Positions 9,885 through 18,013 of a stretch of 64,000 nucleotides of DNA are shown here, piece by piece. Every line of letters starts with the position of its first letter. Positions within the stretch are counted from its first letter, which is position 1. This stretch comes from an uncultured Acidobacteriota bacterium. Lineage in GTDB: Bacteria > Acidobacteriota > Terriglobia > Bryobacterales > Bryobacteraceae. The notes below the pieces were generated by a model. It had not been told where the DNA came from. It did not search any database and saw only the letters and a program-made list of their open reading frames with translations. A program made the translations under genes and the position numbers. The DNA lies in NCBI GenBank assembly GCA_902826605.1, contig CADEFM010000011.1:98501-162500 (forward strand), in the 5' to 3' direction.

Positions 9885-12602
9885 ATGTCCATGTACCCCC
9901 GCCCGCTCTGCGTCCTGACGTGTATCCTTTTTTTTGCTTCGCACGCGGCTGGGCAAGAAACGCCACCTGGGGCACTGGCGCCGTCTCCAGATACACCCAA
10001 ACCCGCGACGCAAGCTCAGCGAGTTGACTCCTCATTTCAACCTTCCACGGAAGGTCAGAGCGATGAAGAAGGCAGCGCCCCGCCCACGGAGGCCGCGCCG
10101 GGAGCAGCCGCTCCCGGCGCTCCCGCAGCTAGTCCGTTGCAGGCGAATACCGCCCGCGGTGAAGGACGGCGCAATGAGAACGTTCAAGTCAATTTGGTGG
10201 ATAACAATGCGCAACGCGATGCCAATTTGCGCATCGGAGCTACCGCCACTATCGTGGATGAGTTCCGCGTGGAGCGGGGCTACTTCGCAAGCGAATTCGG
10301 CAGTGGTTCTAAGGGGCCTATTCACTCGCCATTTCAGAATGGTCTCGGGATGCACGGAGCGCTTTTCTGGAATCACGACAACAGTATTACCCGCGCACGC
10401 ACGTTCTTCCAGGCAGGGTCCGTGCAGCCAGCCCGGCAGAACCAATATGGTGCGGTGTTCACCACCAACCTTTGGAGGGGCGCCTTTTTTTCGTTCACTG
10501 GGTCGCAGGATAAAAATCGCGGTATGGTGAACGGCAACATCGTCACGCTTTTGCCTGATGAGCACACACCGCTTGCCACAGACCCCGCCACTCGGGCGCT
10601 AGTGCAAACGTTCCTCGATGCGTTTCCGCTGGATGCTCCCAACCGGCCCGACATCGCCCCACGGGCGCTGAACCTCAACCGGCCTCAAACGAGCAATGCG
10701 GATTCCGCCATGGGTCAGTTCAATCAAAAAATCGGGACGCGCGATTCGCTGAGTTTACGGTATGGCTTCACCGGACAAGTGATTAAGGCCTTTCAGTTCG
10801 TCACAGGGCAGAATCCGGATACCACCGTCAAGTCGCATGCCTCCCGGCTCACATGGAACCGCGCCTGGAACGCCGGTACGGTGTCCGATTTTTCCTTCGG
10901 TTTTGACCGGCAAGGCGCCTTATTGGTGCCTGCCGAAGGCGCCGTCGGGCCAATATTCCTGAGCGGTCTCCAACTCATCGGACCTTTTAACAACATCCCG
11001 CTGGATCGCGCGCAAAACCAATGGCTCACCAGCTACTCGATGCAGCAGCGGCGTGGCCGTCACGTATTTGCCGCTGGAGCAAGTCTGATCCGCCGCCAAT
11101 CGAATGGGATAGAAACAGACGGACATCGCAGGACTCTGCAATTTCGCAACGACTTCGGGAATGATCTTGTCACCAACCTGCGGCTGGGCTTGCCTTCTCA
11201 ATTTCAGCAATCATTCGGCAACGTCTATCGGGGATATCGGAATTGGGATGCGCTGGTCTTCGCGGGAGACCGCTGGAGTGTTAGCAACGCCCTGACCCTC
11301 ACCTTCGGCGTGCGCTGGGAACCCACGACGCGGCCGGTGGATGTCACAGGCCACGGTCCCCTCCCCTTTGATTCCGATTGGAACAACGTTGGTGGGAACT
11401 TTGGATTTGCCTACCGGCTTCCTGGCGGTCTTGGCGTTCTGCGCGGCGCCGGTGGTGCTTTTTTCAGCCAGATCTTCGTCGCTACCTACGGTCAGGACCG
11501 TCTAAACCCGCCCGGCAATTACAAGATTCAAGTTCCCGCTACGAATTTGCTGAGTCCTCTTCCCCCTGACTTCGATCCGAGTAAGCTGGACTCTTCCACA
11601 CGCACCGCTTTATTCATTCTCAATCCGGACTTGGCCGTACCTTATTCCTACCAATACAATTTCAGCTGGGAAAACGATTTCCGCGGGTGGAGGCTGCAAC
11701 TGGGTTACGTGGGTAGCCGCTCCCACAAACTATTTGGAACCTACGTTTTCAACCGCGCCGCTCCGATCGCGCCCATGACGGTAAAGAATACGAACGATCG
11801 CCGTCCCGACCCGACCGCATTCGATAAGCTCATGGTTGGGAATACATCCAACGGGTATTACGACGCCGGGCGCGTCACGCTGATCGTTCCCAACGTTCGT
11901 GGACTGACTCTTTCCACCTCATACTGGTTTAGTAAGTCGATTGACTTGGGCGGGGACTTCAGCAACACTGCCGCCGATCCACAACGCTTCGGCCAATCCG
12001 GGCAGACGGAATTCGGAACGCTGCAAGACATGAAAGGATTGAGCAATTTTGATCAGCCACATTCGTTCCTCTTGCAGGCGAGCTACGACATAGGAGCGCG
12101 CAAGGGCGGATTCATTTCTTGGCTGTACCGGAACTGGACCCTGAATTCGGTGCTCTTGATGAAATCCGGAACGCCATTCGACATCAACTCCGGTTCCGAT
12201 GGTCCCGGGTTCGGCAACGTGGACGGCATCAATGGCGACCGCGTACATATTCTGGACCCCAGTATTCTCGGGGCCACCGTAGGTCACCCGGATACCTCCC
12301 GAACGATTCTAAGTAACGCCGCCTTCGCTTATATTGATGTGAATGCAGGTGAGGTGCGCGGGAACATCGGCAGAAACGCGTTCCGCAAAGGCAAGATCGG
12401 CAACCTGAACGCCTCCATGCAGCGGAGTTGGACGCTACCGCACGATCTTCAGATGACACTCCGCGCCGAATCCATCAACTTCACGAACACGCCGCAGTTC
12501 GCGGAACCGGGCCGGCAGGTGGCTTCGCCGAATTTCGGCCAGATCACCAATACGCTGAACGACGGCCGCACATTCCGTTTCACGCTACGGTTCACATTCT
12601 AA
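9885..12602 (+). CDS. Oar-like TonB-dependent outer-membrane barrel without the usual N-terminal domain
   Basis: A 905-residue outer-membrane protein. Residues 1-23 form a signal peptide ending AAGQ. Residues about 25-85 are low-complexity proline/alanine/glutamate-rich sequence. Then comes a barrel rich in alternating aromatic strands, with Oar-type landmarks such as PYSYQYNFSWENDF, GYVGSRSHKLFGTY and SNFDQPHSFLLQASYD, closing with FRFTLRFTF, an ideal outer-membrane C-terminal strand. Acidobacterial Oar-like receptors normally carry a carboxypeptidase regulatory-like domain and a plug before the barrel; here neither is obvious and the segment before the barrel is short. ATG 9885 or 9891 could be the start. 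The 114 bases after the DUF1501 gene suggest an independent promoter. Confidence 0.85.
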   Translation: MSMYPRPLCVLTCILFFASHAAGQETPPGALAPSPDTPKPATQAQRVDSSFQPSTEGQSDEEGSAPPTEAAPGAAAPGAPAASPLQANTARGEGRRNENVQVNLVDNNAQRDANLRIGATATIVDEFRVERGYFASEFGSGSKGPIHSPFQNGLGMHGALFWNHDNSITRARTFFQAGSVQPARQNQYGAVFTTNLWRGAFFSFTGSQDKNRGMVNGNIVTLLPDEHTPLATDPATRALVQTFLDAFPLDAPNRPDIAPRALNLNRPQTSNADSAMGQFNQKIGTRDSLSLRYGFTGQVIKAFQFVTGQNPDTTVKSHASRLTWNRAWNAGTVSDFSFGFDRQGALLVPAEGAVGPIFLSGLQLIGPFNNIPLDRAQNQWLTSYSMQQRRGRHVFAAGASLIRRQSNGIETDGHRRTLQFRNDFGNDLVTNLRLGLPSQFQQSFGNVYRGYRNWDALVFAGDRWSVSNALTLTFGVRWEPTTRPVDVTGHGPLPFDSDWNNVGGNFGFAYRLPGGLGVLRGAGGAFFSQIFVATYGQDRLNPPGNYKIQVPATNLLSPLPPDFDPSKLDSSTRTALFILNPDLAVPYSYQYNFSWENDFRGWRLQLGYVGSRSHKLFGTYVFNRAAPIAPMTVKNTNDRRPDPTAFDKLMVGNTSNGYYDAGRVTLIVPNVRGLTLSTSYWFSKSIDLGGDFSNTAADPQRFGQSGQTEFGTLQDMKGLSNFDQPHSFLLQASYDIGARKGGFISWLYRNWTLNSVLLMKSGTPFDINSGSDGPGFGNVDGINGDRVHILDPSILGATVGHPDTSRTILSNAAFAYIDVNAGEVRGNIGRNAFRKGKIGNLNASMQRSWTLPHDLQMTLRAESINFTNTPQFAEPGRQVASPNFGQITNTLNDGRTFRFTLRFTF

Positions 12603-12764
12603 GAATACGCGTCCGGCAAGTCCTCGCGGCTGCGACGGTACTGTAGCGCCGAAAATCCCCGCTTGCGCGCTTGGCCGTTTGTTAGAGTTGGGCCGAGGAG
12701 ATCGAGGTGCGTGCGATCGACAACATACGCTTGCGCGTCATCGATATCTTGGTACGGTCCCAAG
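12599..12764 (-). pseudogene. Possible IS1182-type transposase relic
   Basis: On the reverse strand an open stretch of 54 codons without a start includes HLDLLGPTLTNGQARKRGF, which resembles the segment LLGPxxxxxxWQAxxxxGF of IS1182-family transposases. Neither the catalytic acidic residues nor terminal inverted repeats are visible. It ends inside the stop codon of the Oar-like gene. Identification rests on one motif, so this is tentative. Confidence 0.3.
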
Positions 12765-12769
12765 CAATC

Positions 12770-12838
12770 TTACGGTTCATGAACCTGCCAGACACCGAAG
12801 GTTGAGCCGGTTTCTTCGATGAGCGCCATTCCGGCCTC
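12770..12838 (-). pseudogene. C-terminal relic of a VOC (glyoxalase-like) protein
   Basis: Twenty-two codons read EAGMALIEETGSTFGVWQ and then stop at 12770. This matches the last strand of VOC-superfamily proteins, where G-x-MA-x-I-x-D/E-x-TG-A/S-x-F-x-x-WQ is typical. Nothing upstream encodes the remainder: the polyprenyl synthetase stop codon lies one base away. It is best read as the tail of a gene removed by deletion. Confidence 0.4.
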
Positions 12839-12839
12839 G

Positions 12840-13811
12840 CTATTTGTGATGCAGGAAGTTAGTCCTTAGAGATTCTGTCCCATTCCGGCGGCGCACGGAG
12901 TAGTCCATAGCGGCGGAGTCTAGAGAGGAGTGAACTTGATGTTTCCCGAAGATTCGTTCCGCGAAAATTATGATGTCGGCGACGGGATCTGTGGATCCGA
13001 AGGTCTGGAGAAGCGTGCGCTGAGCCTCCTCTATCAATCCTGCCACTTGAGCCTGGCATGTTTCGCGTGCAGTTCCGCTAGCATGGCTCGGCCGATTGTG
13101 GCGCAGATCTTGTTCCGGCGTTTTTCCGGTCTCGCTTGAAGACGCATGGAGGTCCAGGGAATCGTCATTGATTTGATACGCCTCTCCCAGGAGCCGCCCG
13201 GCCTTGCCAAGCGCTTCCACGGAAGATTTGGGAGCGCCGCAGCTCAGTGCTCCAGCCGTAAGGGCCAACTGCATCAGAGCCGAAGTTTTCCTGTTACGGT
13301 CAACCAACGACCAATCTTGACTGTTGGGCGGTTGCAGGTCGAGAAACTGCCCGCCGATCATTCCCTCTATGCCGATGCAGTCGGTTGCTTCCTGAATGAG
13401 ACCCGGAGTTCTCCCGAAAATTGCGTACGCCTGATTGAGAAGCGCCAAAGCTGTGAGCACCGCGGTATCTTCTCCATAGACCTTGTGTAAGGTCGGATTG
13501 AAGCGGCGAAGGTCGGCATTGTCCATGCAGGGCAGGTCGTCCAGGATCAAGGAGCTCGCATGAACAAATTCGAGAGCGCAAGCTGCCGGAAGTGCCGGAA
13601 CGGGACTTTCCATGCCGACCACCTTGCCGCCCATAAGTACCAGGACAGCGCGAAATCTCTTCCCCCCTTTAAATACTGCATACTCCAGCGCCTCGTTCAG
13701 ACGACTGACAGCTCCTCGGGAACCGCGCGGGAGATGTATCCTCAGTGCCGCCTCAATGGCGGCTTGCGCCTGAGAAATATTCGTGGCCGCCGAAGCGAGT
13801 GATGTTTTCAT
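12840..13811 (-). CDS. Polyprenyl (farnesyl/geranylgeranyl-type) diphosphate synthase
   Basis: Short-chain prenyl diphosphate synthases condense isopentenyl diphosphate with allylic diphosphates. GGKRFR is at residues 49-54, the first aspartate-rich motif DDLPCMD at 91-97, and the second is DDSLD within QINDDSLDL, so both metal sites are intact. The IspA-type first motif points to a C15/C20 enzyme. The region after the second motif (GKTPEQDLRHN, then NRPSHA) departs from the usual GKxxxxD...KATY pattern. ATG 13811 gives 323 residues; a TTG at 13853 is an in-frame alternative. It stands alone between relics and a gene-poor stretch, away from any dxs or squalene/carotenoid gene, so it may be acquired or secondary. 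Confidence 0.8.
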   Translation of the reverse strand: MKTSLASAATNISQAQAAIEAALRIHLPRGSRGAVSRLNEALEYAVFKGGKRFRAVLVLMGGKVVGMESPVPALPAACALEFVHASSLILDDLPCMDNADLRRFNPTLHKVYGEDTAVLTALALLNQAYAIFGRTPGLIQEATDCIGIEGMIGGQFLDLQPPNSQDWSLVDRNRKTSALMQLALTAGALSCGAPKSSVEALGKAGRLLGEAYQINDDSLDLHASSSETGKTPEQDLRHNRPSHASGTARETCQAQVAGLIEEAQRTLLQTFGSTDPVADIIIFAERIFGKHQVHSSLDSAAMDYSVRRRNGTESLRTNFLHHK

Positions 13812-14384
13812 GCCCTCTTTCAATCCTAGTAAGGTCGATTGTGGGTTAAGCAATTAGACGGCCAAACGTCTCATCAACGTCTATGTGCTCGGTATCTCGT
13901 GACAGTTGGTGAACCAAATTCACTAGAAGCACGCGATAACGGATGGGATGAGAAAAATCACCCGCTAATCCTCCATGGTTAAAATGATACTCGGAACTCA
14001 TTACTGCTGGAAGTACCAAAAGGACTAAGAATGTCAGCTAATGTCCCTTAGGAGTACCGGTACCTATGGAAACAGTTTTCACGGTGCCGTATCGCCATCG
14101 ATAGTGGGTCGATGAAGGGTGACGGGTTGCAACCTGTCCGCGATCTTATCACCGGTGGAGTCACACCCCATCCCGATGCCCATCTAACGCCGCATCCATA
14201 AATCTAGTGAAATGCAGGGCTGTCTAGTCAGAGGCGACAACCGCGAGGTTCCGCGCAGTCTCCCCTAAGCGATCGCTTGTCCGCGTATGGAGGGCGACAG
14301 GGCCGCGGCGTCCACTTCCTTATCACTAGGCATCAGTCCGTCTAGCCGTGACTGTGTTGGTCCGCAGTAATCCTAAGAGTTTGA
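13812..14384. other. Gene-free stretch
   Basis: About 570 bases between the polyprenyl synthetase and tRNA-Arg hold no convincing coding frame on either strand. Two short perfect palindromes are visible, GTACCGGTAC at 14054-14063 and GGTTGCAACC at 14125-14134. Base composition looks less GC-rich than the flanking genes. It could contain the promoter of the polyprenyl synthetase gene and decayed sequence. Confidence 0.5.
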
Positions 14385-14461
14385 TGGTGCGCCCGGAGAG
14401 ACTCGAACTCCCGGCCTACTGATTCGAAGTCAGTCGCTCTATCCAGCTGAGCTACGGGCGC
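14385..14461 (-). tRNA. tRNA-Arg (anticodon TCG)
   Basis: On the reverse strand a full cloverleaf can be folded: acceptor arms GCGCCCG/CGGGCGC, D arm GCTCAGCTGGATAGAGC, anticodon arm ACTGA-CTTCGAA-TCAGT giving anticodon TCG, and T arm GGGAGTTCGAGTCTCTC. The discriminator A and the CCA end are encoded (14385-14388). It reads CGA and, by wobble, other CGN arginine codons. Confidence 0.96.
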
Positions 14462-14481
14462 GTGAAATTATCGTAGCACTG

Positions 14482-15006
14482 TCAGTTGCCGGCTTTCGGA
14501 GTCGCGTTCGTGGGCTGGGGCGTCTCATTCCAATCCCGGTTATTGCGCGACGTGCGCCACACGTTATCTCCCCACCACGGTTGGGAATTTGAGTTCCAAC
14601 GGCGGCGGCCCGTGCCAATGTCCAGCGCGTCGTAGACCTCGGCAGCGGACACATCGGTTAGTTCCAACGTCATGGTTTGATCGCCGTGATTCTCGTCTTT
14701 GAAATCGATGGTAAGGTTGCGGTAGGCCGGGCGTTTGGACGTCAGACGCTTCCAGACGGGCCCGCTGGAGGGATGCGTCACCGCCGGTCCCATTTCAAAT
14801 TGAGTGATGTTTCGATACGCCGCGGCGATCGTCACCTTGCCTGATCGAAACGTGAGCTCGTCGCTTTCCACGCGCAGAAGACCGTACGCGCCAGTGCTCA
14901 ATTCCTTCAAGTTACCCACCACGTAGGAGGCGTCGATTGAGGCTCCCGACACGGGCGAACACGCCAACACCAAGGTGCAACAGGCGGTGGAAAAAGCGAA
15001 TCGCAT
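14482..15006 (-). CDS. Secreted hypothetical protein with a PH-like beta domain
   Basis: A 174-residue product with a signal peptide (MRFAFSTACCTLVLACSPVSGA) and a GGAGGG ribosome site 9 bases before the ATG. Residues 24-135 alternate short strands (GLLRVESDELTFRSGKVTIA, AAAYRNITQFEMG, RNLTIDFKDENHGDQTMTLE), a pattern like small bacterial PH-fold domains in which IPYxxI segments define a strand. The last 40 residues are tryptophan/asparagine-rich and probably disordered. The three cysteines near the start all fall in the signal region. No function can be assigned. Confidence 0.75.
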   Translation of the reverse strand: MRFAFSTACCTLVLACSPVSGASIDASYVVGNLKELSTGAYGLLRVESDELTFRSGKVTIAAAYRNITQFEMGPAVTHPSSGPVWKRLTSKRPAYRNLTIDFKDENHGDQTMTLELTDVSAAEVYDALDIGTGRRRWNSNSQPWWGDNVWRTSRNNRDWNETPQPTNATPKAGN

Positions 15007-15107
15007 GAGAGGACCCTCCGTAAAAGAAATCGGCCTGCGGAGAGGTCCACTTTATATGCGCTCGCGCCCATGCGGTACTACGTAAGTACGCAGCCGGTGA
15101 ACGCGGA

Positions 15108-15722
15108 CTACTTCGTAATGGGCAGCAGCGCCCGGCTGGCGATAACACTATCCACGATTCCGTATTCCACCGCAGCTTCGGCTTCCATAATGTAGTCGCG
15201 GTCCACGTCACGGGCGATGCGTTCCATCGGCTGGCCAGTGGCGTTGGCGAGAATGCCGTTCAGAGTCTCGCGCATGCGCAGGATTTCACGGGCGTAGATA
15301 TCGATGTCTGTCGCCTGTCCTGCCAGGCCGCTCATGGACGGCTGGTGAATCAGAATGCGCGAATGCGGCAATGTGAAGCGCTTCCCCTTGGTTCCGCAAG
15401 CCAGCAGCACCGCCGCCATGGAAGCGGCTTGTCCCACGCAATACGTCACGATGTCGGGCTGCACCAGCCGCATGGTGTCGAGGATCGCCAGCCCAGCCGT
15501 AATCGAACCGCCAGGCGAATTAATGTAAATAGAAATGTCTTTCTCCGGGTCTTCGGCCGCCAGGAACAGCAACTGGGCGATCACCAGGTTCGCCACATTG
15601 TCATCAATGGGGGTTCCTAGAAAGATGATGTTTTCTTTGAGCAGACGCGAATAAATATCGAATGCGCGCTCCCCCCGCGAGGTTTGCTCGACCACCATCG
15701 GCACCAGGACGGAATTTTGCAT
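15108..15722 (-). CDS. clpP: ATP-dependent Clp protease proteolytic subunit
   Basis: ClpP forms the tetradecameric serine protease chamber fed by ClpX or ClpA. The 204-residue sequence has the active-site serine in GQAASMAAV (Ser101), histidine in SRILIHQPS (His126) and aspartate in DVDRDYIM (Asp176 by alignment with E. coli). The loop SPGGSITAG is the oxyanion region. Its length is typical. No clpX or tig lies beside it in the window; the upstream neighbour is an Rrf2 regulator in the same direction, 41 bases away, so the two may share a transcript. Confidence 0.96.
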   Translation of the reverse strand: MQNSVLVPMVVEQTSRGERAFDIYSRLLKENIIFLGTPIDDNVANLVIAQLLFLAAEDPEKDISIYINSPGGSITAGLAILDTMRLVQPDIVTYCVGQAASMAAVLLACGTKGKRFTLPHSRILIHQPSMSGLAGQATDIDIYAREILRMRETLNGILANATGQPMERIARDVDRDYIMEAEAAVEYGIVDSVIASRALLPITK

Positions 15723-15763
15723 GTCTCTCTCCTTGCTTTCGGCCGTGTTCTAGGGCCCCGGCT

Positions 15764-16237
15764 TCACACCTTGGCGCGGGAATGTTTTTTCCCGCTGGCG
15801 CGGCGGGTTTGGGCAAGCAGACGGCGCTTCTCACCCAGGGCCTTCGCCAGATCGGCGATCGAAGTCCCCCCCAAGTAATCTATGATACGCGACCGCAGCG
15901 CCATCCACGAGTCGTGCATTCCGCACGCGACGCGGTTACTGCACTCCGGATTCCCCCCGATGCACCGGTCGTAGCGGCCAGCGCCATCCACGGCTTCCAC
16001 GATGCGCAGCATCGAAATCTCTTCAGGCGGTTGACTCAGCCGGAATCCCCCGCGCGGGCCTTTGCTCGATTTCAAGAATCCGTGGCGCGCCAGATCTTGC
16101 AAAATCTTCGCCAAAAAATGCAGAGGAATCCCGTCCTCCGTCGCGATGGTTTTCACTAGCGCGTATTCGCCGGGCGCGAGCGGAGCCATGTGCAGCATCG
16201 CTCGCAATGCATATTCAGCGGAACGGGAATAGAGCAT
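15764..16237 (-). CDS. Rrf2 family transcriptional regulator
   Basis: A 157-residue winged-helix regulator. MLYSRSAEYALRAMLHMA is the standard Rrf2 opening, followed by the recognition helix region (HFLAKILQDLARHGFL) and the wing GPRGGFRLSQP. Three cysteines at about 92, 99 and 105 (DRCIGGNPEC, then NRVACGMH) match the iron-sulfur-sensing group (IscR/NsrR/RsrR-like), so a [2Fe-2S] or [4Fe-4S] cofactor is likely. The ATG sits only 13 bases beyond a strong terminator-like hairpin and lacks a ribosome site, so expression may depend on read-through of that hairpin. Its targets are unknown; clpP follows it. Confidence 0.9.
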   Translation of the reverse strand: MLYSRSAEYALRAMLHMAPLAPGEYALVKTIATEDGIPLHFLAKILQDLARHGFLKSSKGPRGGFRLSQPPEEISMLRIVEAVDGAGRYDRCIGGNPECSNRVACGMHDSWMALRSRIIDYLGGTSIADLAKALGEKRRLLAQTRRASGKKHSRAKV

Positions 16238-16250
16238 GAGTGGATAAACG

Positions 16251-16285
16251 AAACCCCGCCCTGGAGCTGATCCAGAGCGGGGTTT
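16251..16285 (-). terminator. Strong hairpin, intrinsic terminator or attenuator ahead of the Rrf2 gene
   Basis: AAACCCCGC (16251-16259) pairs with GCGGGGTTT (16277-16285), with an inner CTGGA/TCCAG stem and a five-base loop. On the reverse strand it is followed by CGTTTATCC, a T-rich tail. It lies after the small leader ORF and immediately before the Rrf2 start codon. Confidence 0.7.
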
Positions 16286-16379
16286 ACACTAGATACTCAG
16301 TCTTCGCGTGAGTAGGCCGTTCCACAGGAGCAGCGGCCTCGTCACTGTAACGAAACCTGAACGTTAAGAGAGTCGACTT

Positions 16380-16439
16380 TAAGAGTCGGCCACCTCACGC
16401 GTGGTTAGAGTGCCATAGTTACTACTATCGGATATCATT
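16380..16439 (-). CDS. Small leader ORF (19 codons) with an exceptional ribosome site; continues in the -1 frame
   Basis: ATG 16437-16439 opens MISDSSNYGTLTTREVADS and stops at 16380. The ribosome site AAGGAGGTG (16451-16459) is a nine-base match to the usual anti-SD sequence, with the ATG 11 bases on. From the stop region a -1 frame stays open for 28 codons (LKSTLLTFRFRYSDE, then AAAPVETAYSRED) to a TGA at 16297, just before the hairpin. No classic slippery heptamer is present. It may be a leader peptide, a frameshifted 47-residue small protein, or a structured RNA, since several short stems can also be drawn here. Confidence 0.4.
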
Positions 16440-16475
16440 TCGACTGGACCACCTCCTTCCTCAGTGATGGCTTTA

Positions 16476-16504
16476 TCTTACGGCGGACGGCGTTCCCTGT
16501 CAAT
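16476..16504 (-). promoter_or_regulatory. Sigma-70 type promoter of the leader/Rrf2 unit
   Basis: Read on the reverse strand, TTGACA (16499-16504) and TAAGAT (16476-16481) are separated by exactly 17 bases. AT-rich sequence lies upstream, and a second CTGTCAA copy at about 16532-16538 forms an inverted repeat with the -35 box, possibly an operator. The predicted start is near 16469, giving a leader of about 30 bases before the small ORF. Confidence 0.65.
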
Positions 16505-16519
16505 TACAATTTTTCAAAA

Positions 16520-17152
16520 TTATGTTTTTGTTGACAGCATGCGTTGCCATTCGAAAATCCGTGTTTTCAGATCTCCATCTTCGGGCAAAAGATCCCCGAT
16601 CACAGCGACTGAATCCGCGCCCGCGGCGATCGCGTCCCGGGCGTTTAGGCGCGTGATTCCGCCGATGGCGACAACCGGGCGGTCTGTTAGAAGACGCAAA
16701 CGCCGTAGTTCGCCGAGCCCCACGATGGGGTCGGGATTCTCTTTCGAAGTGGTTCCGAAGATAGGACCTAGAGCCAGGTAATTCGCGGGCTCGGCGAGCG
16801 CGTCGCTGAATTGCTTTTCGTTGTGCGTGGAGAATCCAATCACCATCTCAGCACCGGTCACGCCGCGCGCGGCGGAAGGGAGCAGATCTTCCTGACCCAA
16901 ATGCAGCGCCGCGCCCACTAGAACCGCTAGATCCGCGCGATCATTCACTACGAACGGCACGCGCGCCTCACGGCACAGCGCCGCGATCCGCTCCATTTGC
17001 TCGAATACCTGGCGTGAGAAGAATCCTTTGTGCCGGAATTGAAGAATTCCGACGCCCGCGTCCAGCCACTCCGTTGCGATTTGTTCCGGTTTCAATCCGC
17101 GCCGCGCCGCCACCGCCGTGTCGAGGATCGGATACAGTCTGGGCAGGGTCAT
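16520..17152 (-). CDS. thiE: Thiamine phosphate synthase
   Basis: ThiE joins hydroxymethylpyrimidine diphosphate and thiazole phosphate into thiamine phosphate. The 210-residue TIM barrel shows QFRHK (residues 38-42), VVNDRADLAVLVGA, HLGQEDL, GFSTHN, YLALGPIFGTTSKENP (the phosphate-binding segment) and VAIGGIT. All expected motifs are present and the length is typical. It starts one base after the stop of the peroxiredoxin gene, so the two are translationally linked. No other thiamine gene or TPP riboswitch is visible here. Confidence 0.93.
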   Translation of the reverse strand: MTLPRLYPILDTAVAARRGLKPEQIATEWLDAGVGILQFRHKGFFSRQVFEQMERIAALCREARVPFVVNDRADLAVLVGAALHLGQEDLLPSAARGVTGAEMVIGFSTHNEKQFSDALAEPANYLALGPIFGTTSKENPDPIVGLGELRRLRLLTDRPVVAIGGITRLNARDAIAAGADSVAVIGDLLPEDGDLKTRIFEWQRMLSTKT

Positions 17153-17153
17153 T

Positions 17154-17597
17154 TCACACCGCCGCCACCAGCACTTCTTCTGCTGCAGGCATGCCGCGCC
17201 TCGCGAATCGAATGACGCCGTCGGGGCCGATCAAATATACCGTGCGTTTCACGACTAGTCCGCGGGTGTGATACGCCTCGCCCACTTTTTGTCCGGGATC
17301 AATCAACAATGGAAACGGAAGTTTGTATTTGCCGGCGAACTTCGCATGGCTCCTTGCGTTTTGCGGGTTCACGCCAAAGACGATCGTATTTTTCCTCCGC
17401 GTCAGATCCCAGTGATCGCGAAAATCGCACAATTGCCTGATGCATCCAGGTGTGTCGTCTCCCGGATAAAAAACGAGCACGACGTTCTTCCCGCGCAGCG
17501 AAGAAAGTGAGACGGTGCTGCCCTCCTGGTCGGCCATGGTAAACGCGGGCGCGGGAGTTCCCACGGGCAGAGGAGTGGAGAAGAGCCAATCGAGCAT
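17154..17597 (-). CDS. Peroxiredoxin, AhpC/TSA family (BCP-like)
   Basis: A thiol peroxidase of 147 residues that reduces hydrogen or organic peroxides. The peroxidatic cysteine is in YPGDDTPGCIRQLCDFRD, and the second cysteine five residues later is the usual BCP-type resolving position. PVGTPAPAFTMAD is the standard strand before the thioredoxin fold. The final helix-strand portion looks complete though short. The stop is followed at once by thiE on the same strand. Confidence 0.9.
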   Translation of the reverse strand: MLDWLFSTPLPVGTPAPAFTMADQEGSTVSLSSLRGKNVVLVFYPGDDTPGCIRQLCDFRDHWDLTRRKNTIVFGVNPQNARSHAKFAGKYKLPFPLLIDPGQKVGEAYHTRGLVVKRTVYLIGPDGVIRFARRGMPAAEEVLVAAV

Positions 17598-17629
17598 GCA
17601 GCTTTATTGTAGGTCCTGCCGCGCGAGGA

Positions 17630-18013
17630 TCAAGCCAAAATCACCGGAATCTCGTAAGCCGCTTGGCGCGCATCGGCGGTGAGCAGCGTCAGCGATTCAA
17701 GGGATGCCTGCGCGACCAGCATGCGGTCAAAGGGATCGCCATGATGCCTGGGTAACCGTCCCGCTGCGACCGCGTGCGCCACCGTGAGTGGCAAGGCGCG
17801 TAAGTCACGCGCCCGAAGAGTGGCCTCAAGATTGTCTGGCGCATCGAGGAGACCTCGCGTTCGCTTTAATTCGATTTCCCACGCGGAAACCGCACTCACC
17901 CACACCAACTCGGAATCCTCAACCGCATTGCGCGCCTTCTTGGACAAGCGGGGGCTGTCGGCGAGCCACCACAATAAAATGTGTGTATCAAGCAGGAGGT
18001 TCAATCGGTTCAT
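17630..18013 (-). CDS. PIN domain toxin (VapC-like) of a type II toxin-antitoxin pair
   Basis: PIN toxins are Mg-dependent ribonucleases. The 127-residue protein starts MNRLNLLLDTHILLWW, where Asp9 is the first catalytic acid; SAWEIELK supplies the conserved glutamate and HHGDPFDRMLVAQA the C-terminal acidic pair, all as in the PhdYeFM-linked PIN subgroup. The longest frame begins at 18088 but the internal ATG 18013 fits the family. The gene overlaps the 3' end of its antitoxin by 26 bases. Confidence 0.88.
   Translation of the reverse strand: MNRLNLLLDTHILLWWLADSPRLSKKARNAVEDSELVWVSAVSAWEIELKRTRGLLDAPDNLEATLRARDLRALPLTVAHAVAAGRLPRHHGDPFDRMLVAQASLESLTLLTADARQAAYEIPVILA

Noticed and set aside
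12599..12838. Intact insertion sequence
   Set aside because: Only fragments remain; no terminal inverted repeats, target duplication or catalytic triad are visible.
13860..14380. Search for small RNAs or a second tRNA next to tRNA-Arg
   Set aside because: No cloverleaf, no terminator-like hairpin and no riboswitch consensus could be found.
16286..16440. Leader region as a riboswitch of a known class
   Set aside because: Several short stems can be drawn, but none matches a known riboswitch core, and the strong ribosome site with an ORF favours a coding leader.
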